Of a stretch of DNA of 44,676 nucleotides, positions 10,079-19,357 are shown piece by piece. The stretch is taken from positions 1 through 44,676 of the forward strand of contig JAVBOR010000049.1 of NCBI GenBank assembly GCA_031550325.1, given 5' to 3'. Positions within the stretch are counted from its first letter, which is position 1; each line of letters starts with the position of its first letter. The position numbers and the translations under genes are program-made. The stretch comes from JAVBTT01 sp031550325. GTDB taxonomy: Bacteria; Bacillota; Clostridia; Oscillospirales; UBA929. A model generated the notes under the pieces. The model did not search any database and was not told the DNA's origin. It worked only from the letters and a program-made list of their open reading frames with translations.

Positions 10079-11187
10079 TGCGGGCGGTTGACTGGATCGA
10101 CTGGCCGACGCTTGAACGCTTTGTGCGAGAGGTGTTTGAGGGCTATGGCGTTCCTCCCGGCGACGCCGAGATCTGCACGGACGTTTTGCTCGAGGCCGAC
10201 CGGCGCGGCATCGAGTCGCACGGCGTCAACAGGCTCAAACCCATCTATTTGGACCGCATCCGCGACGGCATTCAGTCGCCTGTGACGACGATTGAGGTTT
10301 TGCGCGAAACGGCCTCCACGGCCGTCGTCGACGGGCACAACGGCATGGGCCAGGTCATCGCCAAGCGCTGCATGCAGATGGCCATTGACAAGGCCAAAAA
10401 GGTGGGCTGCGGCTTCGTTGCCGCGCGCGGCTCCACGCACTATGGGATCGCCGGATACTACGCCACGATGGCCACGTCGGCGGGCTGCGTCGGCATGACC
10501 GGGACAAACGCGCGCCCCTCGATCGCGCCGACCTTCGGCGTGGAGAACATGTTGGGCACAAACCCGCTGACGTTCGGCCTTCCCACCGATGAGAGTTTCC
10601 CGTTTGTGCTCGACTGCGCCACTTCCATCGTCCAGCGCGGCCGCATTGAGGCTTATGCCCGCGTCGGCAAAGACACGCCGCCCGGCACGGTCGTCAGCGA
10701 CGAGGGCGAGACCTTAACAGACTCCGCTGAAATCCTGAAAAGGTTGACGCAGGGCACCGCCGCGCTCGCGCCGCTCGGCGGCGTCGGCGAGGACTTGGCC
10801 GGCTACAAGGGCTATGGATACGCCGCCGTGGTCGAAATTCTCAGCGCCGCGCTGCAGCAGGGCCAGTTTTTGCATGCTCTGACCGGCCTGCGCGAAGGGC
10901 AGCGCGTCCCGTTTGGCCTTGGCCACTTTTTCATGGCGATGGACTGCGAGGCGTTTATGGGTTTGGAAAGCTTTCAAAAAACCGCAGGCGACATCTGCCG
11001 GGCGCTGCGCGCGTCGAAGAAAGCGCCCGGGCAGCCGCGCATTTACACCGCCGGAGAAAAAGAACACCTCATCTGGCAGGAACGCCGCGACAGGGGCGTC
11101 CCGGTCAACCGCCCGGTTCAGCTCGAGCTGCTCGAGCTTCAGCGGGAGCTTGGGCTGACGCATCTGACGCTGCCGTTTGCCCCCTAG
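10078..11187 (+). CDS. Ldh2/YlbC-family malate/lactate/ureidoglycolate-type dehydrogenase
   Basis: The 369-residue NAD(P)-dependent oxidoreductase belongs to the malate/L-sulfolactate/ureidoglycolate dehydrogenase family, not the Rossmann-type lactate dehydrogenases. Visible motifs are LEADRRGIESHGVNRL with the catalytic His48, GMGQVIAKRCM, RGSTHYGIAGYY, NARPSIAPTFGVENMLGTNPLTFGLP and GYKGYGYAAVVEILS. It starts inside the stop codon of the DUF4867 gene. The substrate is unknown: 2,3-diketogulonate, malate, lactate or ureidoglycolate are all seen in the family. A strong terminator follows. Confidence 0.9.
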   Translation: MRAVDWIDWPTLERFVREVFEGYGVPPGDAEICTDVLLEADRRGIESHGVNRLKPIYLDRIRDGIQSPVTTIEVLRETASTAVVDGHNGMGQVIAKRCMQMAIDKAKKVGCGFVAARGSTHYGIAGYYATMATSAGCVGMTGTNARPSIAPTFGVENMLGTNPLTFGLPTDESFPFVLDCATSIVQRGRIEAYARVGKDTPPGTVVSDEGETLTDSAEILKRLTQGTAALAPLGGVGEDLAGYKGYGYAAVVEILSAALQQGQFLHALTGLREGQRVPFGLGHFFMAMDCEAFMGLESFQKTAGDICRALRASKKAPGQPRIYTAGEKEHLIWQERRDRGVPVNRPVQLELLELQRELGLTHLTLPFAP

Positions 11188-11290
11188 TGCGCCGCCGCTC
11201 GGTCGTTTCTGCCAAATATTATGTTGACTCCGCATTTTTGCCGCGATTTGTTGTGCAAACCAACCGATCTTTGTAGTTCTGTACATTTTT

Positions 11291-11343
11291 GCGTGTCTCT
11301 GCATTGAGAAGAAATTATTCTCAATGCGGAGACACGCTTTCTT
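11291..11343 (+). terminator. Rho-independent terminator after the Ldh2-type gene
   Basis: A 20-bp stem with one wobble pairs 11291-11310 (GCGTGTCTCTGCATTGAGAA) with 11318-11337, followed by TTTCTT. The region from here to 11496 is AT-rich leader with no clear -35/-10 pair; TATATATAC near 11450 may be part of a promoter. Confidence 0.75.
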
Positions 11344-11510
11344 GTGTAAAAAAACGGAGAGAATGAAACAATAATGAAGCTTTCCCATGATTATTTGTTG
11401 GACTTTTTCGGGTTTTCCTATTTACTTTTTGGCTCAGGCAACGATAGATATATATACGTGTGCTATTTTTTCGCCTCATATCATCATTGGTTTTACAGGA
11501 GGATACGCCT

Positions 11511-14500
11511 ATGACATGGCGCAAACGCATTTTGACTCTGGGCATTCCGGCATTGGCGCTGTTTGCGCTGCTGCCGTTTTGGGCTGTGCCTGCGTCGGCT
11601 GCGCCTCCTGCACCGGTTGCGACCTGGGCAGACTTCGGCGCCCCGGTCAATCAGGACATTGACGGCGAATTATACACCGTGTATGCCCTCTCTGGCGAAT
11701 ATGAGCTCACAGCCGAACTGACCGTCGAGCCCACGGAGCGCATCATGCTCATCGGCGACGAGACGGCCGTCATCCGGCGCGGCGCGACCTGCGCGCGCGA
11801 CATGATTTCCGTGAAGGTGTTCGTGGCCGATCCGGATAGATACACGCTGTTGGATGACCCTACCGCGCAGCGCGGCGCGCTGATTCTGGACACCGTCACG
11901 CTCGACGGCGGCGCAAATTGGCAGTCGGGCGGCTCGCCGTCCTCGCCCACGGCGGACGGCGCCGTCAACGCGGGCCTTTCAGGCGCCTCCATCCTTCGCA
12001 GCGGCGGTGCGCTCAAGCTTACAAACGTGACGCTGCAGAACAATGAGTGCAACGTCTTTGATCTGGTGAACACATCCGCCCGCCTCAACGGCGGCGCGAT
12101 CTATATGAACCGCTACGGCAGCCTGAGCATGACCGGCTGCACAGTCACGCACAACAGGAGCGAGAATAGCGGCGGCGGCCTGTCCATGGAAGGCCGCGGC
12201 ATACCGGTCTCCCTGACCGACACAAACTTTATCAAAAACCGCGCCAAACGCTTTGGCGGCGGTGTTCACTATTATTCGACACTGCCGATTTATGTAGACG
12301 GCGGCAAAATTTCGGGCAACGTCAGCGGCAACCCCGGCGAGGACACTTTTGGCGGCGGGCTTTATGTGGGCTCGACAGCGGCGCTTGCCTGTCTTTCCGG
12401 CGCGCCCGTCATTTCGGGCAACACCGAAATAACGCCGCACGGCGCGCGCGACAGCGATCTATATCTGCAAAAAGACAAAAAGGTCGTTTTGCGCCAGGCG
12501 CTTTCCCCGGGTGCGAGCGTGGGCGTGCGCAGCTACATCAAGCCGATTACTTTTGTGGCGCAAACACCGACGTATGCCGATGTTCTGCTGATCATGGGAG
12601 ATGCAAACGTCGATCACGCCGAAAGTCCCATTTACACGCTGCAGGGCAGTTACATCCCTGACGAGCAGGACAGCGCGTGTTTTTTCTCCAATGACGGCGG
12701 CACGCTGACCCGTCTTGACGCTGACATGCCGGGCCACGCGGGAACATCGGGCGCTGTTGTTTTGACGCCGACTGCCGTGGCGGTGACGCTCAGCGACGCG
12801 CGGGTCACTTACGGCGCGCAGCCCGTCGCCCTGACGCCGCTTTTTGCACAGCAAAGTGGCCATATCCCTGTATTGTCCACACACTACACGATTCATTACA
12901 CCGGGGGGCAGTCGTACAGCAGCTTTGCCGCGCCGGCGAACGCCGGCGCGTATAACGCCGAGTTTGCCTGGACGGACGAGGGCAAGGCCATTTACGTTGC
13001 CCAGTCGCTTCCGCCCTCGGCGGCACTTGATATTGATCAGTTTTTGCTGGATTTTTCCGTCTCGAACGCCACACATGTTTACGATTCAGCCGCCAAGCAG
13101 GCCACGCTCACGCTGGCGGACGCTGCTCCCGATTCGGCGGCGAGCGTGTATCAGACGCAGTACCGGCAGGCGTCCGTACCCGTACCAGCGCCGACAGACG
13201 CCGGGACATACAGTCTTGTCGTGACGCTGACTTCAGACAACTACGCCTTTGCGGGCTCCTCCGCGCGCGAGCTGACCGTTGGGTTTCTAACCATTAGGAA
13301 GGCGAGTTTTGCCCAAAATCTGGTATCCCCGTGGGTGGGAACCTTTGACGGAAACGCGCACGGCGTTTCGGTCTCCCCACTCCCGTCAGGGACAGTTCTC
13401 TGTTATGGGAACTCACCAACCACCTGCGCCTCAACGACTCCGCCAGATTTCTCGAATTCGGGGATACACCCGGTCTACTACAAGCTCGAAAATTCCAATT
13501 TTGAAGAATACATTGGCTTGGTCTCGGTTGTCATAGAAAAGAAACCGCTCTCCCTTTCCATGGTCGCCGCCATCGCCCCGGTTGTCTATACGGGCCTTCC
13601 GCACACGCCGGCGCTCACGGTGACGGACGCCGCCAACATCACGGCCAGCGACTATACCGTGACCTATCAGAGCAACGTTTCAGCCGGGGCCGCCGGGGCC
13701 ACCATTACGGCGACGGCCTCGGGCAACTACAGCGGAAGCGTCAGCGCGCCGTTTACCATTCAGAAGGCGACCATCACCGGTGTCGCCGCGCACGCCTACA
13801 CGGGCGTTTATGACCTGGGTGAGCACGGCATCAGCCTTTCCGGCCTGGGCTCAGGAGACATTGTCAAATACAGCGCCGACGGTCTGAGCTACGCCCGGCA
13901 GGCGGTTCAGTTTGCCGACGCGGGCAGCTACACGGTGTTTGTTCAGGTCGATCGCGGGTCAAACTACGAGATCTTTTCAACCTCTGCCACGGTTACGATA
14001 GGCCGCGCGCCCAAGGCGTTTACCGGCACGGCGGTGTTTTCCAAGCGCACAACCGACCCCTCGTTTGCGCTGGACTGGGCCAATGTCAGCGACCAGGCCA
14101 CCCTTTTGTACACGGTTTCCTCCGGGCAGACGGTCATCAAGGTTGTAGAAGGACGCGTGGTCATCAAATCCAAAGGCTCGGCGGTTGTTCGCGTAACGGC
14201 TCCCGCAACGCGGAACTACGACGCCCTGAGCGAAGACATCTCCATCTCTGTCACGGCTGCCCCCACGGTGAGACTGGACGCGCCAGCGTTTGGCACAGGA
14301 GGCGAGATTACGCTATCCGGCACGGTTGTGAGCGGGGATTATCCCTATGCGGCGCGCCTGCAATGGCGGCAGATCAAAAACCCCGCCTGGACTGTTCTTT
14401 ACAGTGACGTCAATCAGACCGGAACCCTGAATTATCAGGCCGTTCTGGCGGCGCAGGAGCCCGCGCTGATCCCCAATACCGAATACGCCGTGCAGCTTAT

Positions 14501-16157
14501 CGCAGATGACGGGTATGGCGCCATTACGGTTCAGATGCTCTTCCGCACGCCGCCGGCCACGCCGCCGACAGGCATCCTCATGGGCAGTGTGACCGACAAC
14601 GTCAATGACGGTCAGCTTACGGTGACGATCGAAGCAGGAAACACCATTATCGCTTCGGCGTTTTTGCCCGCGGGCGACGGAAACTATCAGTTTGACACAC
14701 TCCCTCCGGGCATATACAACGTCGTTCTCAGCAACGGCGTCTTCCGCGAGACCAAAAGCTTTCAAGTCGACCTGTCCACCCCCTCGGTGCTGAATCTCAC
14801 GCTTTCCCCGCGCCAGAGCGCCGTTCTGATCGGCACTGTTGACTCGCCCCGGACGGCGGTCGGCGGCCTTCCCGATCTGTTTTCCAGCTTCAGCGCCGAT
14901 GCGCGCGGCGGCTTTACCTCCGCGGACAACCTTGTGCTGACGGACGGCGGAACGATCAACTTCCAGTTTGAGTCGCGCTACATGGCCGCCGCCGACGTGT
15001 CGCCGGGCGACCGCGCCAAAATCGTGGCGGCCGCGCCGCTGCGATTTGGCTTTGAGTTCCTTGACCTGTCGCTGAAAAAGCTTACGCGGCTGTCTGGCGC
15101 GCTTGTCGCCGAGCCGAGCGAGGTCTCGCGGCTTGAGACCACACTGCTTAAGGTAGATATTCCTGTTTTTGGAAGCATCCGATATCCCGGCGCGGCAAAG
15201 CTTTTCCGCGTTCACGGTGGCGGCGTGGTTGAGACGATTCCCTACGGCGCGCTCAACGCCAACCTCTATGGCGAATATTTTGAATACGCCGGCGGATATT
15301 TTACGCTGTATCTGAGCCGTTTTTCCACGTACGCCTTTGGGTACGCGCTGCCCGCCGACGCCATGACCTACAGCATCAAGGGCAAAACCGGGCCGGGCGG
15401 CTCGCTTGATCCGACTCAGGTCGCCGTCGAAAGGGGAAAGAGCGAGATCATCCGCGTTTTGCCCAACACAGGCTATCAGGTGGCCGACGTCTGGGTGGAC
15501 GGCGTCTGTGTCGGTGCGGTAAACCGCTATGTGTTTTCCAACGTCACGAGCGACCATGTGATTTCAGCGGTGTTCGTTTTGGCGTCGCAGCGCCGCAGCG
15601 CGCGCTTTACCGACATAACCGGCCACTGGGCCTACGGGCATATCTGCGACACAACCGACAGCATCTGGTTTCCCGGCCAGAGCGAGACCACCTTTGCGCC
15701 GAACGTGCCCATGACCCGCGCCATGTTCCTCTCGATCCTGGCCCGGCTGTACGGCGCCGATCTGTCCGCCTACACGGTCAGTCCCTTTTCCGACGTCCAG
15801 ATCGACACTGTTCATGGGAAAGCGGTGGCCTGGGGCGCAGCCAACCACCTGATTTCCGGTACCGGAGGCGCTATGTTTGACCCCGACCGGGCCATCACGC
15901 GGCAGGAGGCGTGTCTCGTGCTCTATCGGTTTGCCGAACTGACCCAAAGGTTTACTCCCGAGCTGTCCAATCTGTCGGCCAGCCCGGATGTTCGCGCAAT
16001 CTCCCCCTGGGCCGATACCGCCGTGCGGTGGGCCGTCGGGCAGGGACTGATGGAGGGCCGCGGCCACGGTGTGCTGGCCCCGCGCAGCGACGCCACGCGC
16101 GCCGAGATCGCGACCATGATGGCCAATTGGCTGCGCCGCGCCGGCACCCTGGACTGA
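11511..16157 (+). CDS. Giant secreted multidomain SLH surface protein
   Basis: This 1548-residue exported protein is probably anchored to the cell-wall polymer. Residues 1-31 are a signal peptide ending in ASA. Residues about 110-310 form a parallel beta-helix-like region with repeated GGG/N turns (NGGAIYMNRYGSLSMTGC, SGGGLSMEG, FGGGVHYY, FGGGLYVGS). Residues about 415-860 hold several MBG/Ig-like repeats of the VYTGLPHTPALTV...YTVTYQ...ATASGNYSGS type. A carboxypeptidase-regulatory-like domain (about 1023-1100) and a bacterial-repeat domain KGKTGPGGSLDP (about 1288-1360) follow, and three SLH motifs end the protein (about 1363-1548). ATG 11511 has AGGAGG 8 bp upstream. It is monocistronic between two hairpins. 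A role in adhesion or glycan binding is inferred. Confidence 0.88.
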   Translation: MTWRKRILTLGIPALALFALLPFWAVPASAAPPAPVATWADFGAPVNQDIDGELYTVYALSGEYELTAELTVEPTERIMLIGDETAVIRRGATCARDMISVKVFVADPDRYTLLDDPTAQRGALILDTVTLDGGANWQSGGSPSSPTADGAVNAGLSGASILRSGGALKLTNVTLQNNECNVFDLVNTSARLNGGAIYMNRYGSLSMTGCTVTHNRSENSGGGLSMEGRGIPVSLTDTNFIKNRAKRFGGGVHYYSTLPIYVDGGKISGNVSGNPGEDTFGGGLYVGSTAALACLSGAPVISGNTEITPHGARDSDLYLQKDKKVVLRQALSPGASVGVRSYIKPITFVAQTPTYADVLLIMGDANVDHAESPIYTLQGSYIPDEQDSACFFSNDGGTLTRLDADMPGHAGTSGAVVLTPTAVAVTLSDARVTYGAQPVALTPLFAQQSGHIPVLSTHYTIHYTGGQSYSSFAAPANAGAYNAEFAWTDEGKAIYVAQSLPPSAALDIDQFLLDFSVSNATHVYDSAAKQATLTLADAAPDSAASVYQTQYRQASVPVPAPTDAGTYSLVVTLTSDNYAFAGSSARELTVGFLTIRKASFAQNLVSPWVGTFDGNAHGVSVSPLPSGTVLCYGNSPTTCASTTPPDFSNSGIHPVYYKLENSNFEEYIGLVSVVIEKKPLSLSMVAAIAPVVYTGLPHTPALTVTDAANITASDYTVTYQSNVSAGAAGATITATASGNYSGSVSAPFTIQKATITGVAAHAYTGVYDLGEHGISLSGLGSGDIVKYSADGLSYARQAVQFADAGSYTVFVQVDRGSNYEIFSTSATVTIGRAPKAFTGTAVFSKRTTDPSFALDWANVSDQATLLYTVSSGQTVIKVVEGRVVIKSKGSAVVRVTAPATRNYDALSEDISISVTAAPTVRLDAPAFGTGGEITLSGTVVSGDYPYAARLQWRQIKNPAWTVLYSDVNQTGTLNYQAVLAAQEPALIPNTEYAVQLIADDGYGAITVQMLFRTPPATPPTGILMGSVTDNVNDGQLTVTIEAGNTIIASAFLPAGDGNYQFDTLPPGIYNVVLSNGVFRETKSFQVDLSTPSVLNLTLSPRQSAVLIGTVDSPRTAVGGLPDLFSSFSADARGGFTSADNLVLTDGGTINFQFESRYMAAADVSPGDRAKIVAAAPLRFGFEFLDLSLKKLTRLSGALVAEPSEVSRLETTLLKVDIPVFGSIRYPGAAKLFRVHGGGVVETIPYGALNANLYGEYFEYAGGYFTLYLSRFSTYAFGYALPADAMTYSIKGKTGPGGSLDPTQVAVERGKSEIIRVLPNTGYQVADVWVDGVCVGAVNRYVFSNVTSDHVISAVFVLASQRRSARFTDITGHWAYGHICDTTDSIWFPGQSETTFAPNVPMTRAMFLSILARLYGADLSAYTVSPFSDVQIDTVHGKAVAWGAANHLISGTGGAMFDPDRAITRQEACLVLYRFAELTQRFTPELSNLSASPDVRAISPWADTAVRWAVGQGLMEGRGHGVLAPRSDATRAEIATMMANWLRRAGTLD

Positions 16158-16186
16158 TCAGCGCCGCGTCGGGCAGAGATAAAAAG

Positions 16187-16213
16187 GACGTTCCCGGACA
16201 CTCCGGGAACGTC
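16187..16213. terminator. Hairpin after the giant SLH gene
   Basis: Perfect 12-bp arms GACGTTCCCGGA/TCCGGGAACGTC enclose a 3-nt CAC loop 30 bp after the stop codon, followed by a weak T-rich TCTTGGT. The CCGGA/TCCGG apex is the same as in the palindrome arrays, so it may be both a terminator and a repeat-family member. Confidence 0.55.
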
Positions 16214-16315
16214 TCTTGGTACTTGTCATAACTCAGAAAGTTCTTTGAAAACGGGACTTGGATCTGATTTACCGCTTGTCATAAACAAGAAAATGCTCTC
16301 AGACCGTCAATAAGC

Positions 16316-16350
16316 GTCCTCGTCCTTTATCGGTTTTCACGTCGGGCCTT
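16316..16350. repeat. Truncated core element of the palindrome family
   Basis: The left arm CCTTTATCGGTTTTCA and the start of the conserved core (CGTCGGGCC) are present, matching 33927-33950, but the right half of the core and the right arm are missing. The remnant ends within a few bases of the stop codon of the convergent DUF4846 gene. Upstream, AAGTTCTTTGAAAAC near 16239 is a decayed piece of the CAAAGAACC hairpin. Confidence 0.6.
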
Positions 16351-16356
16351 TCGATA

Positions 16357-17217
16357 TTACTCCGTAAACCGCTGCATCGCGTCGATTACGTAGCTGTTGC
16401 TCTGCGTATAAATCACGCCGCCGTCGCTGACCACCAGCCAGGGGGAGAGCGAGGGCTCTTTTGCGTTGGTCAGCAGCGTGATCTCCTGCGCCGGATTGCC
16501 GCCCTTGGCCAAAATCACAGCGCGCTCGCCCGATTCGGCATTGGTAGCCATATCGACAATGATCGCGCCGCCGTCCTCCAAAAACACGCATCCGATCTCG
16601 GGCGTCTGCGCCGACTCCACGTCGGCAAGCGCAGCGGTGGCGTTTGAGTAAGCATAAAGGGTGTTCAGATATTTGTTCAGCCGGGCAGCCGACGCGTCGG
16701 GCTCGCCGACCTTCACCCATCTGACGTTTTTCCCGTCGACGGCGACCTGATAGCCCTCCGCCCATTTGTCAAAGGAAAAGGCAAACCCGGACAGAAAGTG
16801 GAACTGGATCTCCGCTTGACGCCCCTGTTGAAACAGATACTCGGCGCGGAGCTTCAGCAGCGCGTCTGTGTTCTGCATCAGTTCCGTGACGGGCAGCGAC
16901 ACAACCGCGCTTGAGGCGCCCTCGGCCTTTGTCCCATCGAACAGCAGGGGGGCGTCCCCGTCCGGCTTCAGTGGGAGCTCGCGCAGAAACGCGCCAAAGC
17001 TGCCGACGGCCTGATTGGAACGCAGGAAGCCCGGCGGCGGGCGAAACCGTGTTCCGACGGTCTGCCCTGCGGGATCGAGGATCGGTTCCGGCGTCGGAGT
17101 CGGTGACGGGGATTCGACGGACGGACTGGGGATAGGGCTCGGGCTGGGCGACGCCGCGCAGCCGGCCAGCAATAACAGCGCCAACAGAAGCGCCGCAAAT
17201 CGCGCTGCCACTTTCAT
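16357..17217 (-). CDS. DUF4846 domain lipoprotein
   Basis: The 286-residue protein begins with a lipoprotein signal (LLLALLLLAGC, lipidated Cys20), then a Pro/Ser-rich linker to about residue 48. A DUF4846-type domain follows, recognised by RPPPGFLR, SFGAFLRELPLKPDG, LLKLRAEYLFQQG, FSFDKWAEGYQV, KYLNTLYAYSNATA, GGAIIVDMATN and SPWLVVSDGG. It is anchored outside the membrane; its function is unknown. ATG 17217 sits directly after GAGGGGAGGG with almost no spacing, so the in-frame GTG at 17211 may be the real start. Its 3' end abuts a truncated repeat core, and its upstream region faces a palindrome array, so it is probably transcribed alone. Confidence 0.8.
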   Translation of the reverse strand: MKVAARFAALLLALLLLAGCAASPSPSPIPSPSVESPSPTPTPEPILDPAGQTVGTRFRPPPGFLRSNQAVGSFGAFLRELPLKPDGDAPLLFDGTKAEGASSAVVSLPVTELMQNTDALLKLRAEYLFQQGRQAEIQFHFLSGFAFSFDKWAEGYQVAVDGKNVRWVKVGEPDASAARLNKYLNTLYAYSNATAALADVESAQTPEIGCVFLEDGGAIIVDMATNAESGERAVILAKGGNPAQEITLLTNAKEPSLSPWLVVSDGGVIYTQSNSYVIDAMQRFTE

Positions 17218-17280
17218 CCCTCCCCTCTATAGCACATTGTATCGTTTCCGGCGGCGATTTTCAAGGGAATTCTTTCCGAA

Positions 17281-17561
17281 CTCTCCTGTTTAGCTAAGAA
17301 CCCACGGTCCAATGAAAAAACAGGAGAGGGCTTTCGTCTTTGAGAAGACGCGCAGAGAAAGGATTTTCGGAAGAAATGCCGTAAAATCCTGTGATTTAAA
17401 CATTTCCGGTCACCTGTCCAGCAATTTTCTCCCGGCCGTGCCGCCAGGTTCTTGCTGGACTGAATCCGGGAAAAATGATCCTGCCCTCGTTTTGTCAAAG
17501 AACCACAGGTTCTTTGACAGGCTGAACTATGGCGGTGAAACCACTGGTTTCACCGCCATAG
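17281..17561. repeat. Modular palindrome array downstream of hndD
   Basis: This gene-free stretch is a chain of hairpins: 17281-17328 (CTCTCCTGTTT/AAACAGGAGAG), 17335-17350 (CGTCTT/AAGACG), 17360-17390 (AGGATTTT/AAAATCCT with a CGG/CCG apex), a core copy at 17416-17475, 17493-17519 (TGTCAAAGAACC/GGTTCTTTGACA, loop ACA) and 17527-17561 (16-bp perfect arms starting CTATGGCGGTGA). The core copy carries GTCCAGCAA/TTGCTGGAC and CTCCCGG/CCGGGA pairings around GCCGCCAGGTTC. The last hairpin is the first downstream of hndD and may terminate it, but no U-tract follows. Confidence 0.85.
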
Positions 17562-17593
17562 TATGGCTCCTGAACACTTCGCAGTCAGGAAGC

Positions 17594-19345
17594 CTAAACT
17601 TTATATTTTTCGCGAGCCTTATAGCTCGTGTGCAGAGTCTCATGCGCGCGATGGCTGCCCGGCTCCCCGAGATAATCCTCATACATCTTCTGCACGATGG
17701 GGTTTTCATGGCTCTTGCGCAGCTTGAGACCCTTGTCCATGTCGTAAAGCGCCTTGCCGCGGATGGCGCGCAAATCATTAAAGTTGCGCACGCTCTGCGG
17801 CTGCACAGGCTGTCCGCCGCCGTTGACGCAGCCGCCCGGGCAGCCCATAATCTCAATAAACTCGTACTGCTTTTCCCCTGACTTGATCGACTCAAGCAGC
17901 CGGCGCGCGTTGGCCAGGCCCGAAGACACGGCCACGCGGACCTTCTGGCCGCCCACGTCGTACTCTGCCTCCTTGATGCCGGCAACGCCGCGCACCTCAG
18001 TAAAATCAAGGCTGGGCGCCTCTTTGCCGGTGACCACTTCATACACGGTGCGCAGGGCAGCCTCCATCACGCCGCCCGTCGCGCCAAAAATCGCGCCGGC
18101 GCCGGTGGCCACGCCAAAGGCGGGATCGAACGGCTCGTTGGGAAGGTCGGCAAACATGATGCCCGCGCGGGAGATCATGCGGCCAAGCTCACGGGTGGTC
18201 AGCGCCACGTCAACGTCCTTGAGCCCACGAACCGCGCTCTCGTCATCGCGGTTGTTCTCATATTTCTTGGCAGTGCAGGGCATGATGCCCACGACAAAAA
18301 TATCCTCGGGGCGAATGCCCTTCTGCTCGGCGTAATATGTCTTCATCATCGCGCCGAACATCTGCTGGGGCGACTTGCACGAGCTGAGGTTGGGGATAAA
18401 CTCCGGATAATACTGCTCGCAGAACCGGATCCAGCCGGGCGAGCAGGAGGTGATCATGGGAAGTGTGCCGCCTTCGCGCAGACGCCCGATGAACTCGGTG
18501 CCCTCTTCCATGATGGTCAGGTCGGCGGCGGTGTCCACGTCAAACACACCGTCAAAGCCCAGACGGCGGAACGCGGCTGCCATTTTGCCCTCGACATTGG
18601 TGCCGATCGGCATGTCAAAGCACTCGCCGAGCGTGACGCGAATAGAGGGCGCTGCGCCGACGACGACATGCTTGGTGGGGTCGGCCAGCGCGGCCCAGAC
18701 TTCCTCGGTCTGATCGCGCTCGGTCAACGCGCCTGTCGGGCAAACCGTGATGCATTGGCCGCACGACACGCACGGCGCCTCGTCGAGATTGCGGTCAAAC
18801 GCACAGGAAATGTGCGTCTCAAATCCGCGGTCGTTGGCGCCGATCACCCCGACACTCTGGTTGTTCTTACAAACGGCAACACACCGGCGGCACAGAATGC
18901 ACTTGGAGTTGTCGCGCACCAGATGAAGCGTCGAATCCTCAATCTGCGGCTCCATGTTGTCGGTGTGGAAGCGCACGTTCTGAATGCCGAAGTCCTTGGC
19001 CATCTTCTGCAGCTCGCAGTTCTGGTTGCGCAGACAGGTCAGGCAGTCCATGCGGTGGTTTGACAAAATCAGTTCCAGCGTCGCTTTGCGCGCCTTGACA
19101 ATCTCGCCGGAGTTCGTTTGAATTTCCATCCCTTCGGCGACGGGGTATACGCACGACGCAACATGGGCGCGCGCGCCCTTGACCTCAACCACGCATATGC
19201 GGCACGCGCCGATGCCGTTGATGTCCCTCATATAGCAAAGCGTGGGGATATCGATGCCAATTGAGCGCGCCGCCTCCAGAATGGTGGTTCCGGGGGAAAC
19301 GCTCACCGGCATGTTGTTGATTTTCAGGTTGATCATATCGGCCAC
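17594..19345 (-). CDS. hndD: NADH-dependent [FeFe] hydrogenase catalytic subunit (HndD/HydA type)
   Basis: This is the 583-residue catalytic subunit of a trimeric or tetrameric NAD(H)-linked, probably electron-bifurcating, [FeFe] hydrogenase. Residues 5-80 are a [2Fe-2S] domain (Cys37, 48, 51, 65). His97/Cys101/Cys104/Cys110 form the His-ligated [4Fe-4S] site. Cys149-159 and Cys192-202 bind two ferredoxin-type clusters. The H-cluster domain has L1 TSCSPGW (300-304), L2 MPCTAKKYE (Cys357) and L3 CPGGCVNGGGQP (Cys502, Cys506), and the C-terminus is a small-subunit-like tail. GTG 19345 is the start because GAGGTG lies 7 bp upstream and overlaps the hndC stop region. The serine in L1, where TSCCP is classic, is notable. 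Confidence 0.95.
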   Translation of the reverse strand: MADMINLKINNMPVSVSPGTTILEAARSIGIDIPTLCYMRDINGIGACRICVVEVKGARAHVASCVYPVAEGMEIQTNSGEIVKARKATLELILSNHRMDCLTCLRNQNCELQKMAKDFGIQNVRFHTDNMEPQIEDSTLHLVRDNSKCILCRRCVAVCKNNQSVGVIGANDRGFETHISCAFDRNLDEAPCVSCGQCITVCPTGALTERDQTEEVWAALADPTKHVVVGAAPSIRVTLGECFDMPIGTNVEGKMAAAFRRLGFDGVFDVDTAADLTIMEEGTEFIGRLREGGTLPMITSCSPGWIRFCEQYYPEFIPNLSSCKSPQQMFGAMMKTYYAEQKGIRPEDIFVVGIMPCTAKKYENNRDDESAVRGLKDVDVALTTRELGRMISRAGIMFADLPNEPFDPAFGVATGAGAIFGATGGVMEAALRTVYEVVTGKEAPSLDFTEVRGVAGIKEAEYDVGGQKVRVAVSSGLANARRLLESIKSGEKQYEFIEIMGCPGGCVNGGGQPVQPQSVRNFNDLRAIRGKALYDMDKGLKLRKSHENPIVQKMYEDYLGEPGSHRAHETLHTSYKAREKYKV

Positions 19346-19357
19346 AGGGGTTCACCT

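Noticed and set aside
11341..11496. Riboswitch (for example cyclic di-GMP) before the giant SLH gene
   Set aside because: The conserved riboswitch core sequences are not there; only AT-rich leader is seen.
14313..15557. Long minus-strand open frame inside the giant SLH gene
   Set aside because: It is a GC-rich shadow frame without homology or ribosome site, opposite a coherent multidomain gene.
17281..17561. CRISPR array
   Set aside because: The repeats are hairpins of different sequence without regular spacing or unique spacers, and no cas gene is present.
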